From assembly GCA_016210055.1 (NCBI GenBank), contig JACQUZ010000093.1, positions 1 through 41,321 of the forward strand: DNA of 41,321 nt. Direction: 5' to 3'. Below the pieces are notes generated by a model. The model was given only the letters and a program-made list of their open reading frames with translations. It searched no databases and was not told the DNA's origin. Every line of letters begins with the position of its first letter. The first letter of the stretch is position 1. Shown here in pieces: positions 31,535 through 39,361 of this stretch. The DNA comes from Deltaproteobacteria bacterium. Its GTDB lineage: Bacteria; Myxococcota_A; Polyangia; Haliangiales; SHYZ01. The translations under genes and the position numbers were made by a program.

Positions 31535-32484
31535 GGACGGCTACTCACCTGGTCCCTCGCCGTGGCACTGGCCAGCCCCCGGTACCAGGCAATCGTGTTG
31601 GCAAGCCCGATCCGGAAAGGCGTGTACTCGAATCCAGAAAGCTTGAGAAACTTGGCGTTGTCCGTGGGTTTCCTGTAGATGCCCCCAGGCTTGCTCGTGT
31701 CGAAGAAGAGGCGGCCGCGGTCGATGCCCAGCTCGTCTGCAATCATGAACGCGATATCCTTGACCGAGACTTCTTCTGTCGTGCCGACGTGGAGGATGCC
31801 AGGCTCATGGTAGTGGTGCAGGCACCACATGAACGCCTTCGCTAAGTCTTTCGCATAGGTATATTCCCGGAGCGGCGAGCCGTCGCCCCAGACCACGAGC
31901 TTGGACGTTCCGTGGCGGCTCTCGTAGAATCGCTTGATGAGCGCAGGCACCATGGTTGCGCTCTCGTCGAATCGGCAGCCCTCCCCTAGGATACCGTTCG
32001 GAGACAAGCCAATCACGTTCATGCCGCATTCGGTCCGGTATGCCCTCACGCAGGGTTCCATCAGCCGCTTGGCAAATGAGTAGCTGTACGCGGATTCATG
32101 CGGCGGTCCATCGTGGAGGTACTCCTCCTTGATTGGATAGAAAACGTTTTCCGGGTAAATCCCTGTCGAGAGCGTCAGAACGACCTTGGTGACTCCATGG
32201 GCGCGTGCTGACTCCAAGACATTGAGCGCCATTAGGACGTTAGCCCTAAGGAGCGTCGCAGGGAACTTGGCACTGTATCCAATCCCTCCCGACAAGGCGG
32301 CGAGATGAAGAATCGCATCGGGCTTGTGCTCGCCGACGTGCGCCATGACGGCAGGAGCATCGGTCAAGTCGCAAAGCTGAGAGTTGGAGAACACGAACTC
32401 GCTCCCGGGAAAAGTGTTCTTGATCGCCTGCAGCCCCTGCCCGAGGGGGCCCCTGCTTCCCGTCACGAGGATCTTGCTGAACAT
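31531..32484 (-). CDS. SDR-family nucleotide-sugar epimerase/reductase, GDP-L-fucose-synthase-like
   Basis: A 317-residue extended short-chain dehydrogenase. The N-terminal NAD(P) motif is GSRGPLGQG, the catalytic element is TLSTGIYP with YSFAK as YxxxK, and the segments LPNG-like LSPNGILGEGC, VWGDGSPLREYTY and KPGGIYRKPTDNAK strongly resemble GDP-L-fucose synthase (WcaG) and its heptose-modifying relatives. Those enzymes epimerise and reduce GDP-4-keto-6-deoxy sugars, which suits a GDP-heptose cluster. Start ATG 32484 has GAAGGA upstream; a TTG at 32517 would overlap the methyltransferase gene and is less likely. No GDP-sugar 4,6-dehydratase is found in the window. Confidence 0.83.
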   Translation of the reverse strand: MFSKILVTGSRGPLGQGLQAIKNTFPGSEFVFSNSQLCDLTDAPAVMAHVGEHKPDAILHLAALSGGIGYSAKFPATLLRANVLMALNVLESARAHGVTKVVLTLSTGIYPENVFYPIKEEYLHDGPPHESAYSYSFAKRLMEPCVRAYRTECGMNVIGLSPNGILGEGCRFDESATMVPALIKRFYESRHGTSKLVVWGDGSPLREYTYAKDLAKAFMWCLHHYHEPGILHVGTTEEVSVKDIAFMIADELGIDRGRLFFDTSKPGGIYRKPTDNAKFLKLSGFEYTPFRIGLANTIAWYRGLASATARDQVSSRP

Positions 32485-32509
32485 TTCGTTGTCCTTCGTC
32501 AGTGCCCGA

Positions 32510-33289
32510 TTATTCAATCATCGCGTAAGACACCGTGCTGCCAAAAGGAAACCGCTGAATGCGCAGGTTGCTGAGGCCAATCTCCTCCATGACCGCGACC
32601 GTTTCCCCGGGCCACACATCGTGGTTCAACTCGTCGAACGCGATGAGTCCACCCCTTGGGATCCTTGGAACCAGGGCGCGGAGCGCCGCAACCGTCGGCG
32701 CATGCGTGTCGAAGTCGAGATAGAGTAGGCTGACGACCAGGTGGGGGTTGTCCTTGATATACCGAGGCAGCGTCTTTCGCACGTCGCCCCGCACGAGGCG
32801 CACCTTTTTGATATGCGGGAGGAATCGGTTCTGGTCATAGAGCTCGATTGCACGAGCGATGTCGTCGTGGGAATCTATCGAAAGCCCGCCCACCTTGGCC
32901 TGCACCGCTAGCTTCGTTCGATCCTTTTCGCCGATCTCGCTAAATCCAGCAAAGGTATCAAATCCAATGATGGTGCGAAGGTGGTTGAGGGGCTCGAACA
33001 CCTCGCTCAGCTGGGCCCAGGCCATTAGGCCTCCGCCAAACAGCACGCCGCATTCGACAATTGACCCGTGGCAATGAAGCACCTTGCGGAACAGCTCCAT
33101 GCGGCAGATGAACTTCCGGATGTCCTGCGTGGGCACGTACTTGGTGAAGTTCTGCAGCTTCTCCACGTTGCTGCCGATGCTGCTGGCGAAATACTCCTCC
33201 AGCTCAATGCGGAAGTTCACTTCTTTGTCGGTGACCCTCTTTGGCTCGAGGAATCGGGCCGGATCTTTTCTCTGATTCTGGCCCTTCAT
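32510..33289 (-). CDS. TylF/macrocin-type O-methyltransferase
   Basis: A 259-residue S-adenosylmethionine-dependent methyltransferase of the TylF class. The SAM-binding segment is IVECGVLFGGGLMAWAQ, and FDTFAGF follows. The acidic metal-site motif LLYLDFDTHAPT and FDELNHDVWPGE match the class that methylates sugar hydroxyls in antibiotics and surface polysaccharides. GGAGGG precedes ATG 33289. In this cluster it probably adds an O-methyl group to the modified sugar or its polymer. It lies between a 105-bp gap (33290-33394, which has only a 6-bp-stem hairpin) and the SDR gene. Confidence 0.83.
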   Translation of the reverse strand: MKGQNQRKDPARFLEPKRVTDKEVNFRIELEEYFASSIGSNVEKLQNFTKYVPTQDIRKFICRMELFRKVLHCHGSIVECGVLFGGGLMAWAQLSEVFEPLNHLRTIIGFDTFAGFSEIGEKDRTKLAVQAKVGGLSIDSHDDIARAIELYDQNRFLPHIKKVRLVRGDVRKTLPRYIKDNPHLVVSLLYLDFDTHAPTVAALRALVPRIPRGGLIAFDELNHDVWPGETVAVMEEIGLSNLRIQRFPFGSTVSYAMIE

Positions 33290-33394
33290 TCATGCCCTCC
33301 GCGTGGATTGAGGTCAGCCATGTCCAGGGGCGGCCGCGCATCGAACGCGGCGATTGCGCCGGCACGAATTCTACCCTCCCCGTCCTTACGCTGT

Positions 33395-34309
33395 CTACTT
33401 CCAGAGCTCTCGGCAAAGCCGGTAGATGCCCTCCGCATCGGTTCCCTGCCGGCGGCGCAGATCTTCCCTTCTCAAGTTTCCCAATGCCAATGCATCAGGA
33501 GGTCCCAACCGGTACATGCGCGGCGCGTCTTCTTGTTCGGCCAGCCATGCACCCACGCTGGCCCCGAGGCCTCCTGTCGGCAGGTGCTCTTCCACGACTA
33601 CGATCGTCTCGACCCTCCGCGCAATCATGGCCAGCGCCTGGGTGTCGAGTGGTTTTAGCGTGTGGAATTGATAAGCCAATGGGTTAATCTTCTCGTCGCG
33701 AAGGCGGCCCAATGCGGACACCGCCGCCGCGGCGATGTCCCCTGTCGTGAGGAGAGCCATGCGTTCTCCCTCCTGAAGCAAGCGGGCACGCCCCAGCACG
33801 ATCTCACCTGGCGCCTCGTACGTGGGCTCGCCATACTTGCCAATCCTGAGGTACGAGGGACCCGGCAAGCGTAGCATCTGATGCATGAGCGCTGCGGTCT
33901 CACCGGGATCGCCCGGGGCGACCACGGTCATCCCAGGCAGCAAGCTCATCAGCCCTAGGTCCTCGGCGGCATGGTGGGTTACACCGCTTTGCGAGTACGT
34001 GTAGCCGCCTCCCGCCCCCACGAGCATGACCGGAAGTCCGGGATAGGAAACGCTTACCCGCACCTGCTCAAACGCGCGGCCGGTGGCAAATGACGCAATC
34101 GAGTACGCGATCGGCCGCCAGCCCTCCATCGCTAACCCCGCCGCAGCGCACACCATCTGGGCCTCGGCCACGCCCACGTTCACGTATCGTGGCCCAAAGC
34201 GCTCCTTGAACTGGTCAAACACCTGGAATCCGAGGTCGCCGGTGAGGAAGACGACGCGAGGATCCTCGATCGCGCGCTGAACCAAGCCTTCGGCAAAGGC
34301 ACGCCTCAT
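33395..34309 (-). CDS. Transketolase-like protein, C-terminal (pyrimidine/transketolase) subunit
   Basis: A 304-residue half of a split transketolase. It carries the pyrimidine-binding domain with the catalytic Glu in NVGVAEAQMVCAAAG, the segment YTYSQSGVTHHAAEDLGLM, and a C-terminal transketolase domain (PLDTQALAMIARRVETIVVVEEH). It must pair with the adjacent N-terminal subunit. GGAGGTGA before ATG 34309 and the ATGA overlap with the upstream gene fix the start. A dedicated transketolase could make sedoheptulose-7-phosphate for GmhA, or transfer a two-carbon ketol to a sugar. Which one is not decided by sequence. Confidence 0.86.
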   Translation of the reverse strand: MRRAFAEGLVQRAIEDPRVVFLTGDLGFQVFDQFKERFGPRYVNVGVAEAQMVCAAAGLAMEGWRPIAYSIASFATGRAFEQVRVSVSYPGLPVMLVGAGGGYTYSQSGVTHHAAEDLGLMSLLPGMTVVAPGDPGETAALMHQMLRLPGPSYLRIGKYGEPTYEAPGEIVLGRARLLQEGERMALLTTGDIAAAAVSALGRLRDEKINPLAYQFHTLKPLDTQALAMIARRVETIVVVEEHLPTGGLGASVGAWLAEQEDAPRMYRLGPPDALALGNLRREDLRRRQGTDAEGIYRLCRELWK

Positions 34310-35187
34310 CGGCTCACCTCCGTCTTGTGAATCGGCGCGCATTCCAGAACGCGCAATGCGGCTACGAGCTCATCCTTGGACGGCGTTCGATAATGCCAAA
34401 GGATATCGTCTTCCATGAACGGGACGCCCGCACCGCCCCTCGTCTTGGCAATGATCGCGGAAGGACGACCGGACGCATCGGCGACTTCCGCGAGGCCTTT
34501 CAGCAAGGCGCCCATGTTGTTCCCATCGACGGTGATGGCGCGCCATCCGAATGCGGTGAACTTCCCCTCTAGTGACGCGTGGGCCATGATTTCATCGCTA
34601 CGGCCCACAGCCTGGACTCCGTTGTAATCGACAATGGCGATTAGGTTATCGAGCTTCTGCGCCGCCGCGAACATCGCCGCCTCCCAGACGCTCCCCTCGT
34701 TGCACTCGCCGTCGCTCATCAACACCGCGACGCGCGAGTCCGAGCGATCCATTCGCAGGCCGTACGCCACGCCCGTGGCGACGCCAAGCCCATGGCCAAG
34801 ACTTCCGGACGAGTACTCCAACATGGGAAGGGCATGCTTGCAGGGATGATTCGGTAATGGGGAATCATTGGTCGCGTACTCATTAAGCCATTGCTTGGGG
34901 AAGTAGCCCATGTCTGCCATGACCGCGTACAGCGCGGTACAGGCATGCCCCTTGCTCAAAATGAACCTATCTCGTGCCGGATGCTTCGGCTCGTCGGGGA
35001 AGACCTGCAACCACCCCCGGAACAAGGCAACGAGAATGTCCGCGCAGCTTAGCGCCGACGAGAGATGCCCCTCCTTGGCATCAAAAGCCATTTGCACGCA
35101 CGTCGCGCGCACGACCCGCGCCCGTCTTTCGAGCGCGGTCACGTCGGGAGAAGATGTTCGGGGAGGACGAATCATCGTCGTACTCAT
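34306..35187 (-). CDS. Transketolase-like protein, N-terminal (thiamine diphosphate) subunit
   Basis: A 293-residue partner of the C-terminal subunit. The thiamine-diphosphate/Mg motif is SDGECNEGSVWEAA ending in VDYN (GDG-type signature with Ser in first place). The substrate-side segment is KEGHLSSALSCADI, with RDRFILSKGHACTALYAV and YSSGSLGHGLGVATG. AAGGAG precedes ATG 35187. Its 3' end overlaps the C-terminal subunit by 4 bases and it starts 6 bp after the heptose kinase gene ends, so all are in one operon. Together the two halves equal a standard single-chain transketolase of about 600 residues. Confidence 0.88.
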   Translation of the reverse strand: MSTTMIRPPRTSSPDVTALERRARVVRATCVQMAFDAKEGHLSSALSCADILVALFRGWLQVFPDEPKHPARDRFILSKGHACTALYAVMADMGYFPKQWLNEYATNDSPLPNHPCKHALPMLEYSSGSLGHGLGVATGVAYGLRMDRSDSRVAVLMSDGECNEGSVWEAAMFAAAQKLDNLIAIVDYNGVQAVGRSDEIMAHASLEGKFTAFGWRAITVDGNNMGALLKGLAEVADASGRPSAIIAKTRGGAGVPFMEDDILWHYRTPSKDELVAALRVLECAPIHKTEVSR

Positions 35188-35193
35188 CAGAGC

Positions 35194-36273
35194 TCACGCT
35201 CCTTTGGAAAGCACGCTCGGCAAGGTTGTCAGCTCCTGGAACTTCACCGCGCTGTGGCTTCGTATTTCGTCGAGCTCTGCGAAGTCCTCCTCGCGGTCGC
35301 AGAAAATGACTTGGCTCCCTACAAACTCGAACTTGAAGGGGACATGGATGAGCTTGGACAACTTCTCTCTTACCCGAGCCGCATTCGACGGGTGCACAAA
35401 CAGGAGCAGGAATCCCCCGCCGCCTGCCCCGAGCAGCTTTCCTCCAATGGCCCCAGCTGCAAGCGCCTCTTGATAGATTTCTCCTACCTGCTGATTGGAA
35501 ATGCTCGAGCTCAGGCTACGCTTGACCTGCCATGACTCGTGCAGGAGCCGCCCAAACTGCAAAAGGTCCTGGCCGCTGTTGAGGACGTTGATTCCCTCCT
35601 GGACGAGCTGCATGAGGTAATTGAGCTGCTTCTCCTTTCGGTCCATGTCGTGAGCGTACGTGTCTGCGACGTTGGATGCCGTGCGCTTGATGCCCGTATA
35701 GAAGAGCATCAGGTGCGAGTTGAGCGCGTCCAAGCGCGACCGGGAGAGTGGCAGGGGCAGGACCTCCACCTCGCCCGACGGTTGAAACCTGACGTGGTTG
35801 AAGCCGCCGTGGGCCGCCATGACCTGATCCTGGGAGCCCACGGTTTCCCTGAGGCGTTCTTGCTCGAGGTAGATTCCTTCCCGTGCCAACTGTTGCCTCG
35901 AGGGCATGAATCCTCGTAGGGCATACAACGCGTGGAGGAGCCCGACCGTGAATGCCGAGCTCGAGCCCATCCCACTCCTGGCGGGCAGATCACCGTCATG
36001 GTGAATTTCAATACCGCGGCGCAGGTCCAGGTAACGCACGACCTCGCGAACCGCAGGATGCTCGATCTCGTCCAGAGATTGGCAGCTCTCGACCTTGGAG
36101 TACACGACGCGTATCCGGTGCTCGAAGAACGGGGGCAGGTATCGAACGGTGATGTAGCAATACTTGTTTATCGTGGCTGCGAGCACGCAACCTCCGCGCT
36201 GGCGGTACCATGTCGGGTAGTCGGTCCCGCCCCCCAAGAACGAGATTCGGTAAGGCGTTCTACTGATGATCAT
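35194..36273 (-). CDS. hddA: D-glycero-alpha-D-manno-heptose-7-phosphate 1-kinase
   Basis: A 359-residue GHMP-family kinase that phosphorylates heptose-7-phosphate at C1. Motif 1 is RTPYRISFLGGGTDYP, the ATP-binding motif 2 is PARSGMGSSSAFTVGLLHAL, and motif 3 is KLLGAGGGGFLLLF. The N-terminus MIISRTPYRISFLGGGTD is highly characteristic of HddA/FKP-type sugar kinases. AAGGAGG lies just before ATG 36273. A gap of 206 bp separates it from the phosphatase gene upstream, which contains AACCATT repeats (36371-36377, 36381-36387) but no convincing promoter. It works after GmhA and before GmhB. Other GHMP sugar kinases are possible, but the four-gene context supports HddA. Confidence 0.9.
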   Translation of the reverse strand: MIISRTPYRISFLGGGTDYPTWYRQRGGCVLAATINKYCYITVRYLPPFFEHRIRVVYSKVESCQSLDEIEHPAVREVVRYLDLRRGIEIHHDGDLPARSGMGSSSAFTVGLLHALYALRGFMPSRQQLAREGIYLEQERLRETVGSQDQVMAAHGGFNHVRFQPSGEVEVLPLPLSRSRLDALNSHLMLFYTGIKRTASNVADTYAHDMDRKEKQLNYLMQLVQEGINVLNSGQDLLQFGRLLHESWQVKRSLSSSISNQQVGEIYQEALAAGAIGGKLLGAGGGGFLLLFVHPSNAARVREKLSKLIHVPFKFEFVGSQVIFCDREEDFAELDEIRSHSAVKFQELTTLPSVLSKGA

Positions 36274-36479
36274 GGCGCCTCCTTATCGAACCGTGGAACT
36301 CCACCCGTTGGCGAAGGCCATGAGGGGTTGCGCATCAGCCCATGGTTCTTGCAAGCGGTAGGCCGAGCGAAACCATTGAGAACCATTCAAAATCGATCGG
36401 GGAGATCCGGTTGTGTTTCGTCAAGATTGGCGACGCGGCGTCCTAGCGTCGGGCAGGGAGCGCACGCATAACGGGATGA

Positions 36480-37502
36480 CTATCGAACCACGCCACTTCG
36501 CCCGCCCACGAAATCCATGAGGGGCTGCCTCGCAGGCGGAACCAAGTTCGCTGGGAGCTGGTCCCCGTCGAAGAAGCGCAACTCGTCGCTCTCGGCGCTA
36601 ATCGACAATTGCCCCGCCGTGATTGCCGCTGTGAAGACGATGTCCACCAGTTGGACGGTGTTGTCGGGGTAAATGGCCACCCGACCCTCGCTGGGCTCGG
36701 AGTAGACCCCGAGGAGGCCAAGGATCCGCACGTCCAATCCCGATTCCTCTTTCACTTCGCGAATCGTCGCCGCCAAAACCGATTCGCCCGCCTCGACTTG
36801 CCCGCCCAGAAGTCCCCAAAGCCCGCAATCGCTCCGCCTCTCCAGGAGAACCCGGTTCCGGTCGTCGAGCACGAGGACACCCACCCCCACGCGAACCTGG
36901 GTTCCTTTTGGAACCTCCGACACGAAGCGAGTTCGCTGCGTCAAGAAGGAGCCTCCCTCCAAGGAGGCCCGCTCGCTCAGCCAAGTTGCGGCCGCTCGCA
37001 GGTCGTCCACCACCCCGTCTGGCTGGACGGTCCCTTGCCGCTCATGATCGGCTCCATAGCCCGTCCGAACCAAGAGCGTCGTTGCTCCGACAGCGCGGCC
37101 CAAGTCAACGTCACAGGGCTTGTCGCCAATCATGATGGCTTGCCGGGGATCGAATCCCATCTCGCTTGCTGCCTGATGGACCAGCCCGGGGCGGGGCTTT
37201 CGGCATGCGCAGCCCGCGTCTGGCGCATGCGGGCAGGCGTACATGCCGTCGAGCGCCACGCCGTTCGTGGCCAAGAGCGTCTTGAGTCGACCGTGGATCT
37301 CGTCCAGGCGTGCCCGATCGAAGTAGCCCCGACCAATGGCCGATTGATTGGTCACGACCACGAGGCGAAAGCCCATTCGTTGCATCTCTCGAAGGCCCAA
37401 AGCAGCGCCTGGCAGGAGCTCTACCTGCTCTGGGCTCGACAGGTGCCCCTTTTCGAAGATGATTGTCCCATCCCTATCCAGGAGGACGACCCGTCTTTTC
37501 AA
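36480..37502 (-). CDS. gmhB: GmhB-like HAD phosphatase fused to a Nudix hydrolase
   Basis: A 340-residue fusion. Residues 1-180 are a histidinol-phosphatase-type HAD domain: nucleophile and acid Asp9 and Asp11 (LLDRDGTI), TNQSAIGRGY, the zinc-binding loop CPHAPDAGCACRKP (Cys90, His92, Cys98, Cys100), and MIGDKPCDVDLG. This is D-glycero-D-manno-heptose-1,7-bisphosphate 7-phosphatase. Residues about 200-340 are a Nudix domain with a full Nudix box from Gly234 to Leu256 (GX5EX7REVKEESGL). Start is TTG 37502, overlapping the hddC stop, with GGAG 7 bp upstream. Nudix partners often hydrolyse nucleotide sugars; here it may control or proofread GDP-heptose. The fusion is unusual. Confidence 0.9.
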   Translation of the reverse strand: MKRRVVLLDRDGTIIFEKGHLSSPEQVELLPGAALGLREMQRMGFRLVVVTNQSAIGRGYFDRARLDEIHGRLKTLLATNGVALDGMYACPHAPDAGCACRKPRPGLVHQAASEMGFDPRQAIMIGDKPCDVDLGRAVGATTLLVRTGYGADHERQGTVQPDGVVDDLRAAATWLSERASLEGGSFLTQRTRFVSEVPKGTQVRVGVGVLVLDDRNRVLLERRSDCGLWGLLGGQVEAGESVLAATIREVKEESGLDVRILGLLGVYSEPSEGRVAIYPDNTVQLVDIVFTAAITAGQLSISAESDELRFFDGDQLPANLVPPARQPLMDFVGGRSGVVR

Positions 37503-38245
37503 GGCTTGGCTCCAGCGAAGAACTCGAAAGCGGTCGCATAGGACTCGGGTGTTCCAATGTCCAAGAACGGCGAGTCACACCTTACGCCATGAAGCCCGCC
37601 TTCTAGCCACGAGGGGAAGACATCGCGCTCGAGCGACACTTCCTTTCCCTCTGGTATCGTCGCCAGCCTCGCGCGCTCGACAAGGTAGATTCCGGCGTTG
37701 ATCCACCCGCTCCCTAATGCGCTCCCCTTCTCGACAAAAGAGCTGATCCAACCCGAATCGTCGATTAAGACCGAGCCGTAACGAGCTCGATCGGAAACCC
37801 TTGCCAGGAGAAGCGATGCAGTGGCATGGCGCTCGCGGTGCGCCCGGTAAAAAGCCGCAAGGTCAATGCTGCAGCTCGAGTCGCCATTCATGACCAGGAC
37901 GTCCTCGGATTCGAGCATTGGCAACGCGTGGCGCAACGCGCCCGCGGTCCCGAGCGGAAGAGGCTCCTCGGAGTACGCCACGCGCAGTGGACCCCACGCA
38001 TGCCCGATCTTGCCTGACACCTGACTCGCCTTGTAACCGGTGCACAGGACGACTCGGCGAACACCGGCGGCCACGAGCTGATCCAATAGGTACGCAAGGA
38101 ACGGGCGACCCGATACGTCCGCCAGTACCTTGGGCCTATCGGACACGACCGGCTCCAAGCGGGTGCCCTTTCCACCAGCAAGGATCGCCGCCACCACGTC
38201 GGCAAGGCCAGGCCCAGCGCTCGCGGATGCCATGGGCGTGCTCAC
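37499..38245 (-). CDS. hddC: D-glycero-alpha-D-manno-heptose-1-phosphate guanylyltransferase
   Basis: A 248-residue nucleotidyltransferase that joins GTP and heptose-1-phosphate to form GDP-heptose. The nucleotide-binding motif is AAILAGGKGTRLEPV with RPKVLADVSGRPF, the sugar-side motifs are EEPLPLGTAGAL and VMNGDSSCSIDL, and the end has FLDIGTPESYATAFEFF. Start is GTG 38245, with a 4-base overlap with the upstream SDR stop; ATG four codons later is an alternative. The context of GmhA, HddA and GmhB separates it from generic mannose- or glucose-1-phosphate transferases, but base specificity is inferred from family and not proved. Confidence 0.88.
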   Translation of the reverse strand: MSTPMASASAGPGLADVVAAILAGGKGTRLEPVVSDRPKVLADVSGRPFLAYLLDQLVAAGVRRVVLCTGYKASQVSGKIGHAWGPLRVAYSEEPLPLGTAGALRHALPMLESEDVLVMNGDSSCSIDLAAFYRAHRERHATASLLLARVSDRARYGSVLIDDSGWISSFVEKGSALGSGWINAGIYLVERARLATIPEGKEVSLERDVFPSWLEGGLHGVRCDSPFLDIGTPESYATAFEFFAGAKP

Positions 38246-39180
38246 GCGTTCTTGAACGCCCCTCGACCGAACATCCGATAGCCCTTGATGAGCTCTTTTA
38301 TCCCTTCATCCAGGGAGCGACGCGCCTCAAAGCCGGCCTCGCGGAGGCGCTGATTCGAGACGATGTAGTTCCGCTTGTCAGGATCCGATCCGAACTCGGC
38401 GAAGTGCACGAACAAGTTCGGCACGTATTCTTTCACTTTCAGGGCGAGCTCACCCTTTGAGAGGTTCGCGGCATCCAATCCAAAGTTGTATGGTCGCCCG
38501 CCTATTTGATCCATGTTTTCTATTGCGAAATGAAAGCAATCGGCCACGTCGCGGACGTGGACATAATTGCGCTTGAAGTCCTTTTCGAAGATGACGAGGT
38601 ACCCGTCGGTGACCGCCGCGAACACGAAGTGATTCACCAGCAAGTCCAGCCGCATGCGGGGCGAAAACCCGAACACCGTGGCCAAGCGAAAGGTTACGCT
38701 GTTCGGCGCGTCCAGGACGATTTGTTCGGCCTCGACCTTGGTGCGTCCGTAGAGCGTGATGGGCTCGAGGGGGGTTTCCTCAGTGCAATAGACCTCCCCG
38801 GTCTGCGTGCCATAGCCACTATTGGTCGTGGGATAAATGAGGGCTTGGCTGGGAGCGCGCAGTCGGGTCAGCATTCGGATCGAGTCGACGTTCGTCGACC
38901 TCGCAAGCCAGGGGTCGCGATCGCAGGCGGGTGCTCCCACGACCGCGGCGAGCGGAATCAACACGTCGGCAGAGGCGACAAGCCGTCCCATCAAGCCCTC
39001 TTCTCTCACGTCTCCGCGGACGAACTCGAAGCGAGGATTGGCGCAGAGGTGAAAGAGTCTTGCGTCGCCATGAAGAAGGCTATCCACGACGGTCACTCGA
39101 TACCCTGCATCGAGAAGGTGCTCACAAAGAACGGAGCCAAGGTAACCGGCCCCACCGGTCAAGAGAACATGGGTTGCCAT
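38242..39180 (-). CDS. NAD-dependent epimerase/dehydratase (extended SDR), sugar-nucleotide
   Basis: A 312-residue Rossmann enzyme. The NAD motif is TGGAGYLGS, the active site has PTTNSGYGT and YGRTK as YxxxK, and the core has RNYVHVRDVADCFHFAIEN. The Asp-Glu pair after the catalytic Thr, usual in 4,6-dehydratases, is absent (TTNSG instead), so an epimerase or reductase is more likely. ATG 39180 is chosen because the Rossmann fold begins immediately; a TTG at 39225 is the alternative. This is the first gene of the leftward operon, with a candidate promoter at 39225-39254. The substrate is probably a GDP-heptose derivative. Confidence 0.85.
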   Translation of the reverse strand: MATHVLLTGGAGYLGSVLCEHLLDAGYRVTVVDSLLHGDARLFHLCANPRFEFVRGDVREEGLMGRLVASADVLIPLAAVVGAPACDRDPWLARSTNVDSIRMLTRLRAPSQALIYPTTNSGYGTQTGEVYCTEETPLEPITLYGRTKVEAEQIVLDAPNSVTFRLATVFGFSPRMRLDLLVNHFVFAAVTDGYLVIFEKDFKRNYVHVRDVADCFHFAIENMDQIGGRPYNFGLDAANLSKGELALKVKEYVPNLFVHFAEFGSDPDKRNYIVSNQRLREAGFEARRSLDEGIKELIKGYRMFGRGAFKNA

Positions 39181-39224
39181 GTGCGGATCGCTCTCTTCGT
39201 CGAAATGGTCGCGAGACCGTCGCA

Positions 39225-39254
39225 ACTATAGCTTTTCCTGCGATTTGCTCGCAA
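39225..39254 (-). promoter_or_regulatory. Candidate promoter of the leftward sugar operon
   Basis: Read leftward: TTGCGA (39249-39254), an 18-bp spacer, and TATAGT (39225-39230, five of six -10 positions). The expected start near 39218 gives a leader of about 38 bases before ATG 39180. A good match for a housekeeping promoter in this GC-rich setting. Confidence 0.55.
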
Positions 39255-39310
39255 GCTCTCGCCCTCCCGCCGGGAGATCTTCTCCGACTGCGTGGCGGCC
39301 GGCCAGCCGG

Positions 39311-39319
39311 TGGTATGAT
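39311..39319 (+). promoter_or_regulatory. Candidate extended -10 promoter of the ColD/RfbH-like gene
   Basis: TGGTATGAT contains the TGn extension and TATGAT (39314-39319), five of six -10 positions. No good -35 is seen, as is allowed for extended -10 promoters. Transcription would start about 36 bases before GTG 39362. Together with the leftward promoter it makes this a divergent control region. Confidence 0.45.
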
Positions 39320-39361
39320 TGAGCGCCGGCAATTCCCGCCGGATGCGCGAGGGGGAGGCAC

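Noticed and set aside
33318..33345. Hairpin GCCGCG...CGCGGC between methyltransferase and transketolase genes as terminator
   Set aside because: Only a 6-bp stem and no T run on the transcribed strand.
36371..36424. Possible promoter before hddA (TTGACG at 36419-36424, minus strand) and AACCATT repeats
   Set aside because: No -10 at an acceptable distance; the two AACCATT copies alone are too little to call a site.
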